Shown: one piece after another, positions 32,678-43,705 of the stretch
Position numbering within the stretch: the stretch's first letter is position 1
Layout of the letters: each line of letters opens with the position of its first letter
DNA from: Bromus sterilis
Lineage: Eukaryota > Streptophyta > Magnoliopsida > Poales > Poaceae
DNA length: 64,000 nt
Assembly: GCA_950022295.1 (NCBI GenBank)
Contig: OX465600.1
Coordinates: forward strand, 6,572,001-6,636,000
Direction of reading: 5' to 3'
Notes under the pieces: generated by a model
Seen by the model: only the letters and a program-made list of their open reading frames with translations
The model's database searches: none
Told to the model about the DNA's origin: nothing
Made by a program: the position numbers and the translations under genes

Positions 32678-35249
32678 ATGGGGTCTCTTCTCCATAATCA
32701 TTATGATGTTGCGCACCGATCTTATGCTATGGAGGTGGACAATAAGGTAATATTTTTGTTGACCTTACTTGTTTTCAATTATGTATTTCCTTGACTTTGC
32801 TTGACCAAGTTGTTTCTATTTATTTGCAGAAGCTTAAAACCTTGAAGTTGCGGGTTCACGGGGTCTCTGAAATGCCGTACGATGAGCGGTACACACCGTA
32901 CATCGAGGCATTAGGACTCCTTCCGTTCTTCTCACTAGTGACCCGATCCACTCCTAACCTCAATGCAGCGCAAGTCACGGCGCTTGTGGATCGGTGGAGA
33001 CCGGAGACACACACTTTCCACCTTCGGACCGGGGAGATGACCGTGACACTTCAAGACATGTCGATGATCTTTGCACTTCCTATCGTTGGTCAGCCTCTGT
33101 GTTTGAACACAGATTCTGCAGGGTGGCAAGCTGAGATGACGGCCATGATTGGCATGGCTCCTAATGAGAACAAGGACAAAAATATTGCAGCCGGCGCTGA
33201 ATACACGTGGATCACAGATAACTTCAGGATTTGCCCTCAAGGTGCTGATGATGCGGTGGTCAGGACGTATGCCCGTGTGTACACGTGGTATGTTCTCTCT
33301 AGGACACTATTTTCCGACGGCAAGGGCAATGTAGCGCAGTGGATATGGCTGAAGGCGTTGTCCGTTTTCGACAACAGATGGAGTTGGGGTACGGCAGCAC
33401 TGGCCTACTTGTACCGACAGGTAAAGAAATGTTCATTATAAGTTTAGTTGTGTTCCAACATGACATGACATGACCATGTTTTATTTTGTTTGCAGTTGGA
33501 CGAAGCCTATCGTAGGTGCACAAAAGGAGCCTCCATTGGCGGTCCTTTGGTTCTACTTTCCACATGGCCATGGGAGCGGTTGCCAGTTGGACGGCCTAGG
33601 AACGTGTCATTCAAGCCATGGGACGATAAAGATAACCCGATGCGTCTAGCCACTTGGGCTTACAAATGGGACGTTGTATCCGAGATGACGAGCGATGTGG
33701 AAATCATGTACAAGCAGTACATCAACGAGTTGGATACTCCTACCCCTGAGCAGGTATCTATTGTGGTGACATGTATGATTCCATAACAATTCATTCTCCT
33801 AAACTAGACGTGAATACATTGTGTCAAATTTCAGGTGATATGGGAGCCGTATGGTTTTGGGGAAGATCTCGGTTTTACTCACGAATTCGAAGTGAACCCA
33901 ATGTGTCGAGCGGAAGCGCATCGTTGGCTTATGCGGTGTCCAATGATATGTATGTGGGCAGTTGAGTTTCATTTGCCACATCGTGTGATGAGGCAGTTCG
34001 GGCAGTTTCAGCCTCACCCGCCGGAGTGGATGAACACAGACATTGTGCTTCATGGGTAAGAGAGAATTACATGACTTCACTTAGCCTAAAAGCACCACGT
34101 TTTGTTTTGCTAATAGCTGTTTGTCTTATGTTGTAGGCTGGATAGGAAGAGGCAAAGAGCGATCAAGGATTGGCCTAGCCATCACAGCAGTTACATAGAC
34201 ATGTTCAAGAAGAGTTTGGCTCACGCTAATTCACACGTGCCTGAGTTCAAGCCGCATAACGAGCTTGCATTCACCAACTATCTTCGTTGGTTTATTGGTT
34301 CTAATCGTGTGTCGATGTGCCCACCGGCTTTTCAGCCAGACATATTGGAGCAACCTACTGATTATTATGCCCTTGCTAGGGAGAATTACAACAAGGCTGT
34401 GAGGGAGGGTACCCAAACAGCCTTTGCTCCGATGCTCACCTTTGTGGTAAGTATAGTGTGCGTCCATCTTTTTTGTCAATACAATTGCATGACATACCCT
34501 ATTTGCTTGCCTGACTTGTGAATTTCTATTCATGCTTAACGGGACGAGGTCAAGCAACAAGCTGATGAGTTTGAAGAATTTCTGGACACTCACCCGGCTA
34601 CTACGAAGGCTGATTCTGCATTTCGAGCTTTTATTAAGGTAATACATACATCCCTTTGTTCCATCTCTTGCATATCATATCTGACTCTGACATCCAATTC
34701 ATTTGTCAATTTGACAGTGTCAAGGAAAGAAATTACGTCGGCTCTCGAACGTACTCGGTTGCCGTGACCCCGAGGACATATCTTCACCATCGAAGTCAAT
34801 GTCGCAGTCTCGGTCGCAGTCAAGGTCTACACCCTCGGACCCTGTGACTAACATGGAGGAAACTTCGTCGACGCCGTTGACTTTTGTGGATGAAGCGGTC
34901 ATCACACAGGATCATGATCTGGTATCGGAGTTTCATCTTATTTGCTAATAGTGCTTGTTCTAGATTCCTTTTTTTGCGGCTGTTTGAGTTTCATCTTGAT
35001 CATTCTCTTTAGGACGACGACATGACACTGCAACAGTACCAAGAACGCTCGGCTTACATGTTGAGGGAAAGACGGTCCTACCATCGTTACTCACCGGATG
35101 ATTGGAGAAACAAGGGCAAGGAGAAAGCAATGATGGAGACGGATTCAGAGGAGGAGGTGCCAGAGCCACAGATAGAGCTTGATCCAGATCAGTTTATCAG
35201 GAGGAAGCACGTTCCAAAGAGGGGCCGGCGAGGGGGTCGTGGAGGTTGA
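32678..35249 (+). CDS. Plant mobile domain (PMD) protein, MULE-borne, 8 exons
   Basis: Exons: 32678-32746, 32830-33420, 33496-33753, 33835-34055, 34137-34446, 34549-34638, 34718-34921, 35013-35249. All are GT/AG and in phase, giving 659 aa without stops. PMD motifs match the first copy in order: ALVDRWRPETHTFHL, GEMTVTLQDMSMIFALPIVG, TYARVYTWYVLSRTLF, WGTAALAYLYRQ, WPWERLPVGRPR, KQYINELDTPTPEQ, VIWEPYG. The first five exons keep the same junction phases as the gene at 2079. The C-terminus differs: a Ser/Arg-Ser-Gln run, then a basic KRGRRGGRGG end that may bind nucleic acid or act as a nuclear signal. Protein divergence from the first copy is high, yet the frame is intact, which hints at retained function. 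Role unknown. Confidence 0.85.
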
Positions 35250-35489
35250 ATTTCATGATTGTCATGGTAGTCGTGGGATCGTTGAACTTGTCGTCTAGTT
35301 GAACTTGTCTTATGGTGAACGTGTCGTCTTGTTGAACTTGCCTAGCGGATGAGGTGAAGTTAATGTTTGTTGAACTTGATGATTTTCTCCAACTTGATGA
35401 AGTGTATTGCTTTTCTGTAACTTTTTTTGCCTAATTACAAGTTAACACAACAAGCTACATGTTTGGCTTGCCTCCCTTGAACATGATCT

Positions 35490-35586
35490 GCTACCTTGAG
35501 GTATTTAACATGTATAGCGCCCAAGGGGCAGGCGCTAAGCACATAGCGCCCAGCTCTAGGGCGCTATACATGTTAAATAGCCTCAG
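35490..35586. repeat. Large imperfect palindrome with TAGCGCC/GGCGCTA sites after the PMD gene
   Basis: Left arm GGTATTTAACATGTATAGCG pairs with right arm CGCTATACATGTTAAATAGC, with arms of about 25 bp. Between them lie an inner GGCGCTAAG and an ATAGCGCCC. The half-site is the one found in this element's TIRs. It lies about 240 bp past the stop codon, the same relative place as the MULE-1 palindrome array. Confidence 0.85.
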
Positions 35587-36094
35587 GACCCGAGGCTAGC
35601 ACTTTCTGTACCCGAGGCTATTGACAAGAAAAATGAATGACTAATGCAATATTGTTAACCTTTTTTACACAAGCTAAATACCTCATTTCGGTATCAATCG
35701 ATTGAAATGCCACAAATCTTTCACAAGGTTTCACTAAGCCTAGCAATCCTAATTTGTTCTCAAAGACTACTACAACAATGCTAATGATATACATCTAACA
35801 AAAATGTCATTGCAACTACAAAGATTGAAAATCCATTTCAATCTAGGGTTCACCAAAAAAATGCTCAAAAAGGATAAATGACATGGATCTAATGGATGAA
35901 AACTTAGGGATCGAAGGAGAATAACTTAGGAGATGATTTGAGGAACAAATCCACGGTCAAAACCTTCAAATGGGAAAGATTTGAGGGTAGATTTGAAAGG
36001 GGGGAGAGTAAAACAGCACCCACTGTCCAAATATGGACGACACCTTCTGTCTATGTCTGGCCTAGGGCGTGGCCTTCGGCCTTTAAGTGAATTT
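35587..36094. other. MULE-2 right internal region, transposase lost
   Basis: About 500 bp with no ORF. Its right part is the inverted relative of the left leader (GACCGTGGATTTGTTCCTCA on - against CAACCGTGGAGATTGTTG). This is the place where MULE-1 keeps its transposase and zinc-finger genes. Confidence 0.6.
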
Positions 36095-36360
36095 TCAGTA
36101 TAGCGCCTCAGAGCGAGGCGCTAGACTAGTAAGTATAGCGCCTCTCTATAAGGCGCTAGATAACCAGGGTGGGGCCCGGTGTGGGTCCAGCCTCGCCATG
36201 CTGGCAGGGGCTTAGCGCCGTTGTGGCGGGCGCTATGTGCATAGGTCTAGCGCCTGGCTGTTGGGCGCTAGACAAAAGGGTTAGATTTGTGAAATATTTT
36301 GCAAGTGAGTTCAGATTTTGAATTTCTTTCGCAAAAATGTCAAAAGTGTTGATTTTGCCA
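36095..36360. repeat. MULE-2 right TIR
   Basis: Inverted copy of 31,757-31,970, with several TAGCGCC/GGCGCTA pairs (36,100-36,290), ending GTGTTGATTTTGCCA. Confidence 0.85.
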
Positions 36361-36510
36361 CTGGAGGGAGAATCGGTTATGCCAGTCCGTGCACTCGCGT
36401 CACCACACGATGAAGTGAATGCCGGCCATGTACGTTACGTACTACCACTACTCCTACCAGCTGCACAAAGCTTTGCCTGCTAAACTCAAACGATCCATAA
36501 ATCACAGCCT
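36361..36510. repeat. Block C, copy 2, right part
   Basis: Continues block C: GAGAATCGGTT, GTGCACTCGCGTCACCACAC, ATGTACGT, then AAAGCTTTGCCTGCTAAACT, which matches 45,249-45,272 after the poly-A insertion in copy 3. Confidence 0.75.
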
Positions 36511-37519
36511 GCTTTTTTAATTTACGACCTATAATAGTATACACTTAGCCGTGTCAGGTAGTGCTAATTTTCTAGTATATACTCTCCACTGAGCTGTTTA
36601 TGCTGCTATTCTGAAGCTTAATGAGATCATTACCTTCGGAGTAGGATTTTTATTCTCTGGGAAAAAGATGTCAAAATAGAGAAGGATTAGGGATGAGATC
36701 GATATCCGCTCCACGCCATTGACCAGCTACAGAGAATCCCCGTATGTAGCCATATCGTGGTGTCACACCCGGCGCAATATATGCTTCTTCTTCTTTTCTC
36801 GTTGCCTGAGAATATCTTCCACAGAATTAATTGAATAGTTTTCGCTTCTTTTTCCTCTTGTTGTTGGGAATATCTTTGAGCAATGGGCACGTACTTCATC
36901 TTGCAAACCCATATGTCCAGGTGCATTCTCATCAAAGAAATAAAATAGTACAATAAAATTCATGCAAGAGCTAAACGACAATCGTCTGAAAAAATAAATC
37001 AGGTTCAATCGATTTTTCCAATCGTCGGAGAGGAGGAAGAAGCAACTGTTCTCTGTGGGGAAAAAGTTGTGCCCTGAGTCTACAACGGGAGTGTGCTGGT
37101 GCGGTTCGCCGAAAAGCATCATCCCGATATCTATCTTAGGGGTGAGAGAGGGTGTCGTTCGTCGAAGAACATCATCTCGATGCCTATCTTATGGGGTGGG
37201 GGAGTGCATTTCGTCAATGTAAAAAACATGAGTTTGTCAAATTTCGAGGGATGGTCGGCAACGAGACGGTCGTGGTAGAGCGGCGGAGGCAAGTGGAGGC
37301 AATTCGTGGCCAAAACCGTTGAAATGTTAAAGATGGCCTTCTAGCCATCGGATTCTTATTCGATGATGATTTTTTTTTTGACTGAATGAATTTTATTTTT
37401 CAAACGGCTCACGTGTAGCCACTTCCTAAAATCCATGTACATTCTCAAATCTCAGCCTCTACGCAGTGGTTGCCTCACACTGGCTTTGCGTCAACCACGT
37501 ATCCTGGGGGATTCGATCT
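36511..37519. other. Non-coding spacer
   Basis: No gene recognised on either strand; ORFs are short and without domains. Confidence 0.4.
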
Positions 37520-39470
37520 CGGCCAGAAACGTGTCACCTGTCTCCGTTGAAAAGCTCAAGCCCAACAACCGTGTGGGCGTGCGTCTAGATGTAGATGTAA
37601 ACCTGCATTGACCATATCACTTTGTTTCATTTGGTACACCACAGTCAGTCGGTCAGGTGTGCTACGTTTAATCAAAGGTTAAATAAAACCAATCAGTGAG
37701 CAATCTCCATTGTTTGTTTTATGCAAATCTTGGTCACATGGGAGGGAGCCTCTATCATGTGCACGCCGCACGGAGCTTCCTTCCAATGACACCCAAATCT
37801 CCTTGCCTGATCCACCTGGTCAGTACAGTATGATATAGTCGACGCTAGACGCCAGGGAATGGGATCTCCTTTGAATCCGTCGGTACTCCTCGTGCCTGGT
37901 CCTGCTCGCCTGCGATCGGAGAATTTTCGTGGACATCGGCCATGATCTTCGGATCTGTTTTCGACAGCGGCAGGTCAGGAGGAATTGGGCATGTGAACCA
38001 AGGAACGGGTGCAGTGCAGCTCCAGCCTTCTTTGTCGTCGCCAACCCAAACAAGAAATTGGAAAGACCTGCCGAACCAACATTGTTTGGCCTGCAATTCA
38101 ATTTTCTTCTATTTGATGTGAACGGGCATAGCGTCTAAACACGGCTGTCCGTTCAGAAGATCGAGCTACCCAAAGCCCTCACAAGCAGCTGGTAGCATTT
38201 CCACGCCATGTGTGACCATCGTCCAAGACTCTAAGATCCTTGCCCAGTACCGTAAAGCAGCTGCAACTTGGCTCCAGGTTTCGCTTTCTTTCTCCCACGA
38301 AAGCCGAAAGTCACCCTCCAAGTCACGCTGCATTGCCGGTTTTGGAAGTCGAGAACCATATCTGCCTATTCCTCCAGCTACCCTTCCAGCAGATAAAGGA
38401 ATATATATATATATATATACGATCTGTAGGCAAGTTGCTTGTCTGAATAATCAATCGTTCGTCGGGTAAAGAGAACGCACGAGATCAAACGTGAACGGAT
38501 CAGGGACAGGAAGTATATTGCGTCGCGGCAACATGCATGGCACGCTTTTGCTGGAGAAAGCACTTTGGCGACTGACTGAGGGGGAATCGTATCGTACCCT
38601 TCGTTGGCCTAGGAGCCTCGTTTGGCGGGAAAATCTCCCATGGCTGCCACGAGCGATGGCTGACCAGCTTGAACCCAACTGGCCTGCAGATACGCTGAGC
38701 TAGTTGCCATGGAGGAAAGCCAGAGAGATTCTTGCCTTTCCTAAAGCGGGGCGCGGCGCCCGGTGCGAGATTGGCGATAATTTTGACAGAGGAGGAGAGG
38801 GGATCAGAGCAATCGAATCTCCAGCACACCGTCATTCCTCAGGAATAGAAGCCGATCAAAAATTACTGTTTTGATATCTTAATATAAAATCAGCATGATT
38901 TAATCAATTTCTGGGAAACAAACGTCCTGCGGGGTGCCGTACAGGCGTACATCGCGTCGTACACCACCGCTCGATGCCGTAGACGCACCGCGACACTGAT
39001 CTTGTCCTTGTCCAGTCCATGATCCTGCTTCAAGATCTCCATGATCCGCTGCATCCCCAGTACAGTATCATTTCATGTTTACGTAGCTGGATGCTAGTGC
39101 TAGAATCTGTAGCCCGTCGACAACTATTCAGATGCACAGGTACCAGGCAGTTTCCCTTGGAACAGAACAGGGCACGAGGAGCCGGCCGGCAGCATGTCGC
39201 ACTGTTCTGTGCTGCAGATCAGTCAGAATCGCTGCATCACAGCTACTACCACGGCATTTGTTTAGGGGGATTAAACGGGATCCGTATCCGGATTAATCAG
39301 GACATAACTAACACTGCGATTGATACGGGCCGGCAGTGTCAACGGCAGTTTGGGGAAAATTTTATTTATACACGCACACTACACTTAGCTGCAGCACTCA
39401 CGCGGCGGCCGGCGCACCTGGATGAATTCTATTTAGAACTCGGACGGTCGATCGGTCAGATAGTGTAGCA
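37520..39470. repeat. Block D, copy 2
   Basis: Shares TGTAGATGTAAACCTGCATT with D1, and TTTTCGACAGCGGCAGGTCA and GTGCAGCTCCAGCC with D5. TTCCACGCCA, CCTTGCCCAGTACCGTAAA, CAGCTGCAACTTG and AACTCGGACGGTCGATCGGT are shared with D4. It holds a (TA)n run at 38,399-38,419. Possible gene relic on - near 38,600-38,760; not recognised. Confidence 0.75.
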
Positions 39471-39708
39471 CTTTTAAAACTCCATTGTCTCTCGTAGTGC
39501 TTGTCATGCGGTCCTGAGATCGCCTTGCTACTTTAAGCAAAGCCAATATCAACTGCTGAAATAGTCAGTCTAGAATTATACTGAAATGTTATGCCTATGG
39601 CGACTACTTACTATTCAGAGCACCACAGATATCTTTTTCCAGGGATTCGGCAACTTATTTTGTGTGCGAATAATTTTTGATGTTTTTGCTGGGAGCAACT
39701 GTGCTTAG

Positions 39709-40385
39709 GGCATCTCCAGCCGTTCGGCCCCACAAGCCGGATTTCGGCGCTATTTTAGCGCCGCTTGGGGGCCGTTTGGGCGGCGAAACCGTCTTGGGAC
39801 CAAACCTGGGCAAAAAAAACCCGGCCCGACCCGGCCCGGCCCGACCATGCCCTTGGGCCGGGCTCGTGCCTGATTTTTAAGCCTGAAGGCTGTGTCGGGC
39901 CGGGCTCGGGCTTCAAAATGTTGCGATTTAGGGAAGGCCCGGCCCGAGGCCCGAGGCCCGAGGCCCGATGATGTTTTTTGTGCTGCTGGGCCGGGCTCGG
40001 GCTTGGAATTTAGGCCCGACGGTCGGGCCGGGCCAGGCTCGGACCTTGGCTTCGTGCTGCGGGCTTTTGTAGGCCCGGCCCGGAGCCCGGCCCGACCCGA
40101 AGGATGCCCAGGTCTGCTTGGGACGGTCGGTCCCCCAGCCGCGGCCCCCCAAGCCGGCGCATATTCGGTCCAAGGACGCAAATACCGGCGCTATTTTGGA
40201 GGAAAAACGACACATGTAAGCACATGATAGGCTATAGTTTCATCCGGCGCCCCCAAGAGACCCCAGATCGCCGGCGCTATTTCAGCTCTTGGGGGCGCGA
40301 GTAGGCGATTTTTCGCAGGTTCGGACGTAAAAAGTGGTCCCGAAGGCTCTTGGGGAGGCGCTTGGGGGCGCGGCTGGAGATGCTC
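39709..40385. mobile_element. PIF/Harbinger-like TIR element with Pro/Gly-codon-like GC filler
   Basis: Ends GGGCATCTCCAGCCG and (inverted) GAGCATCTCCAGCCG, each flanked by TTA, the classic Harbinger/Tourist target duplication. The interior is very GC-rich with many GCCCGG and CCCGAGG repeats (39,820-40,100). No transposase, so non-autonomous. ORFs inside are low-complexity artefacts. Confidence 0.7.
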
Positions 40386-40929
40386 TTATGCTTGCTAAAA
40401 TATTATATACACCACTATGTGCCTCATGCGAAGAGGCACGACACCGCGTTGCTCTGGTGCGTTCACGGGGCGGCGGAGGGTGGGGGGCACAGACGTAACC
40501 TAACCTCCACCCCCGATCTTCGCCTGCAACCCGCCCTCCCCCCTCCACCGCGGTCGGAGATACCGACTGGCAAAGCCCGCTCGATTGAAGGTGGCGGCAT
40601 GATCTTTTTCCACATCAAGAGAACAGGGGGTTGTCCTGTTGCTGCAATGGCATGGTTCGCAGTGGGGATCGACGGAGTTGTATAGCGGCGCGGTGAAGCG
40701 ACGGATCGTCAACACGTCGGATGGCGCTGCTGATCATGGGGCGGCGAGCGAAGGATTCAAGATATAGTGCACGTATCTGACGATCGCAAAAACAATTGCC
40801 ATTGTATGGGTGACAACAATGTCCTGTGCGATGGTGGGCGACAGTATGGGGCGTCCCCTTCATCAATGAATAAGGTTCGGTAGGTGACACATGTGTCTCG
40901 TCCCGACACGACGAGTAATGCATAGGGTC
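40386..40929. other. Non-coding spacer
   Basis: No intact gene. It may include decayed 3' sequence of the LINE-like fragment that follows on -. Confidence 0.35.
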
Positions 40930-41101
40930 TACTGGCTTTAAGCCTTCCAATTGCAAGCCACAATGCCTCTTCCTTGAATTGTTTTGCCTCATCTTTCTCG
41001 ATCACCACGTCAACGAGTTCGTCATCTTGCAGTTCCATATCCTTAATCATCTCCTCCATATCGGTTTGCTCCTTCTCTTTCGTGGTCATCGCCGTGCTCA
41101 T
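40930..41101 (-). pseudogene. LINE ORF1 / DUF4283-type N-terminal fragment
   Basis: On -, the frame starts with MSTAMTTKEKEQTDMEEMIK and continues with an acidic ELVDVV..DEAKQF region and EEALWLAIGRLKASRPY. The LWLAIGRL..RPY pattern and acidic lead-in are typical of the N-terminus of grass LINE ORF1 / DUF4283 proteins. Similarity fades after about 57 residues, so only a scrap remains. Confidence 0.55.
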
Positions 41102-41522
41102 GGAACCAGAGGCCCTGTCACCAGAGGGATAGCGCTGAGAACAACCCTCACTGTCCTTAGGCGGTCGACTGGCGAAGAATGGAGAGAAAATCTCTCGACA
41201 CGGTAAATTACCTTTAGAGGAGGGAAAACCCTAACATAGAGGGTAACAGGAAACTTATTGAACATGCGCTAAGTCATTGTGATATTTTTTGGGTTTTGGT
41301 TATTATATGATGGGGCGCTTTATGGGGTTTTCCTTCTAGAAACTAAAACTCAGGTAGTATTAAGTCTTCTAAAAACCGTAATATTATTGCTTCATGATTT
41401 CGATTTTAATCTCCAAAGAAGAAAGTAAAATATTTTATTTTTCATTTCTTTTAACATATAGGGTTTGAAAGAGGATTCATAGATGTGCTGCCCCAACTCA
41501 AATATTTATGGAATGCGTACTA

Positions 41523-41606
41523 CTTCTTTCGTCTCATAATATAATATCATTTTTAATGCTAGTCTAGCTTAAAAAATGATACTATTACGTTATGAGACGG
41601 AGGGAG
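41523..41606. mobile_element. Short Stowaway-like MITE
   Basis: TA-flanked. Arms CTTCTTTCGTCTCATAATAT and CGTTATGAGACGGAGGGAG, with AATATCATTTTT pairing AAAAAATGATAC. It is absent from D1, so it inserted after the duplication. Confidence 0.85.
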
Positions 41607-42227
41607 TAAAAACCAAGACGTAGCTAGCTAGGAGATCCATTTAAATACGTCAAATTTGGTACTACTCCGGCACATACATGCATAATCTGATCTGATGGGA
41701 TCCTCTCACGTCGTAGAAACTTTCTCACCTGTCCCGTTGAAAAGGCCCAGCCGCCGTGTAGATAGATGTACACCTGCATTGACCTAGCACCTTTTTCTCC
41801 TTGTCCACACCCGGGTGAGGACTGAGGTGTGGAGCTGCGTTTAGTCAAAGGTTTGAAGATGAAGAAGGATAAAGAGCTCAACAAAATACGTACTACGGAA
41901 TGATTGTGCGGCATAATTGGGCGTGACCAATCAGTGAAGCCCACTGCTTTTATGTGTGCGCATCTGGCTCACATGCATGGGTCGGGCGGATATCTGTGTG
42001 GACAACGCAGGTACTATTCAGGTTGGATGTGATCTTTAGCATCTGGACGAACACATCCAGTGCATGGTGTCATCCAGCCTTGTCATTTGCAGGAACAAAA
42101 AAATGGAAATAATAATAATGTGTACTACAAACTCCAGATCTCCTACGTGTCTTTCGCTTGTTGTCTGAACGCGAACTGTAAATGTACTAAGAGATGTTTT
42201 ACATTCTGCTTGCAATGCTCTTGGGAA

Positions 42228-42466
42228 TTTTTGTCAAAAGAGATCACCCTAACAAATTCAATGTCAAAAAAGACAATTTCTCAAAAACTTTGTCAAAAAA
42301 GACTACCTCGTGTCTACTATTCACCGTCGCGGCTAGTGAACAGTGCATGCCGCCAGTGAACAGTACATGCTGCCGGGCACGACGTGGTTCTTTTTGACAA
42401 AGTTTTTCAAAGATGGTCTTTTTTGACATTAAATTTGTTAGGGTGGTCTTTGTTTGACAAAAAAAA
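42228..42466. mobile_element. Foldback MITE with about 80-bp arms
   Basis: Left arm TTTTTGTCAAAAGAGATCAC .. AACTTTGTCAAAAAAGAC, right arm inverted TTTTTTTGTCAAACAAAGAC .. AACTTTGTCAAAAAGAAC. The centre has GTGAACAGTGCATGCCGCCA and a near repeat of it. D1 lacks it. Superfamily not fixed. Confidence 0.8.
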
Positions 42467-43030
42467 TCTGCTCATGGGTGACAGCTCCGTAGATTGATTT
42501 GGCTGTGGACAGTGGAGTAGCATTTACCCTCTCACTGCAAGTTTCCACATTGTTGATCGTGAGTACGAATAATCGTCGATGAACGAGCACGCGCAGCAGC
42601 TTGAACGGATCACGAGCAAGGCGATGACTGCTAGGCCAAACCTACCGGATTGCAGTGCAGTTACGCTGAGCTGGGAGGTGCGGCCAAGTTGCCATGGAAA
42701 GTGAGAAGGAATCTTTCCTGTCCTAGAGCGTGGCGCGGCGCCCGGTACGTGACCGGCGATATTCGCCGGAGCCAGAACACCGTCACTGCTCTGCTCGGGA
42801 ATAGGATGAGATCGCTTGTATCCTACTCTACTCTGCTGGGCTCGGTTTTACGGGACCTCTGAATTTGTTGCCCTACCGTACGTAGAGTAGTACTAGTACG
42901 ATCGAGCAAGTTGTATCGCTGCTTCCTTGGTGCAGTTGGGGCGTCGCCCTGCTCCAGGCCGGCAAGAGCGCCAGCCTTGATGCTAGATCACGTAGCCTGG
43001 GCGCAGGATACTGTACCACGTACGGGCGGC

Positions 43031-43111
43031 GGCAAAATCAACATTTCTAACATTTTTGCGAAACTGTTTCACAATCTGAACTTATTTGCAAACTATTTCA
43101 CAAAACTTGTC
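43031..43111 (+). repeat. Solo remnant of a MULE-2-type terminal inverted repeat
   Basis: GGCAAAATCAAC..CATTTTTGCGAA..CAATCTGAACT.ATTTGCAAA.TATTTCACAAA..TTGTC follows the MULE-2 terminal sequence over about 80 bp, with substitutions, and stops where the palindrome region should start. The D/C junction in copy 2 (about 31,345) has nothing here. It is a relic of a related element or a failed or aborted event. Confidence 0.7.
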
Positions 43112-43705
43112 GACATCGGCATCGGCATCGGTATCGGCGCGGACCCCGCCGACGCCAGCCAGACGGGAGCAACGCAGGCCGACCGGAATCTCCGATCTCC
43201 CGAGTCCTCGGTTTTCGGTCACCGGCGTTGGCCTTATCGGCACAAGAAATCACGTGGAAAAAGCGGGCCCCACCCGGGGTTAAATTACGGCGGGGGGCAG
43301 TTAAAATAATTGAAGAAGACCCCGTAAAACCCCGTTGGTAGTCCGTGTGTCTAGCATTTTTTCTACTTCACCCTGCGGGTACCAGCTACACATGCTACTG
43401 TCAGAGTCCAGCCGCTTCCAGATTTCCCTGGTGCGGAGATCGCCGGTGATTTCCACCGGACGTCCATGGCGTTGATACTGCTACTCCGGTAGGCAGCGGC
43501 GGTCGATCGTACCATGCGTGCTGTGATCGAGTGAATGTGCACGGGAACACTGGCAGCGCCGCAGCCGTACCACCGGGTTTGGACGATGCTGCTGTACTGG
43601 GAAAAGGTGGATCGACCTGAGAATCGGTTGCAGGCAGCAGGCCGTGCACTCGCGTCACCACACCGCATGAATGCTGCACATGTACGTACGTACTCTTACC
43701 ACCTA
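43112..43705. repeat. Block C, copy 3, left part
   Basis: Shares CATCGGCATCGGCATCGG, GACCGGAATCTCCGATCTCC, GGTAGGCAGCGGCGGTCG and GTGCACTCGCGTCACCACAC with copy 2. It is uninterrupted at the MULE-2 site (43,590-43,620). Confidence 0.75.

Larger units (their letters stand above)
31757..36360. mobile_element. MULE-2: Mutator-like element carrying a PMD gene, no transposase
   Basis: Inverted ends: left ACTTTTGACCTTTTTGCGAA, right (inverted) GGCAAAATCAACACTTTTGA. The left end lacks about ten bases present at the right end. TIRs share TTGCAAAATATTTCACAAAT and CTAACCCTTTTGTCTAG, then GGCGCTAGAC-type palindromes. Leaders on both sides are also inverted relatives (32,040-32,140 against 35,900-36,010). 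Only a PMD gene lies inside. Uninterrupted block C copies at 27,990 and 43,590 act as empty sites. TIR sequence differs from MULE-1, so a different transposase would be needed. No clean target-site duplication was found. Confidence 0.85.
41265..42840. repeat. Block D, copy 3
   Basis: Best match to D1 over its whole length (anchors listed there), interrupted by two MITEs (41,523 and 42,228). Ends with CTGAGCTGGGAGGTGCGG and GGCGCGGCGCCCGGTACG. No intact gene. Confidence 0.75.

Noticed and set aside
39750..40227. Gly/Pro/Ala-rich ORFs on both strands
   Set aside because: Produced by GCCCGG repeats inside the Harbinger-like element.
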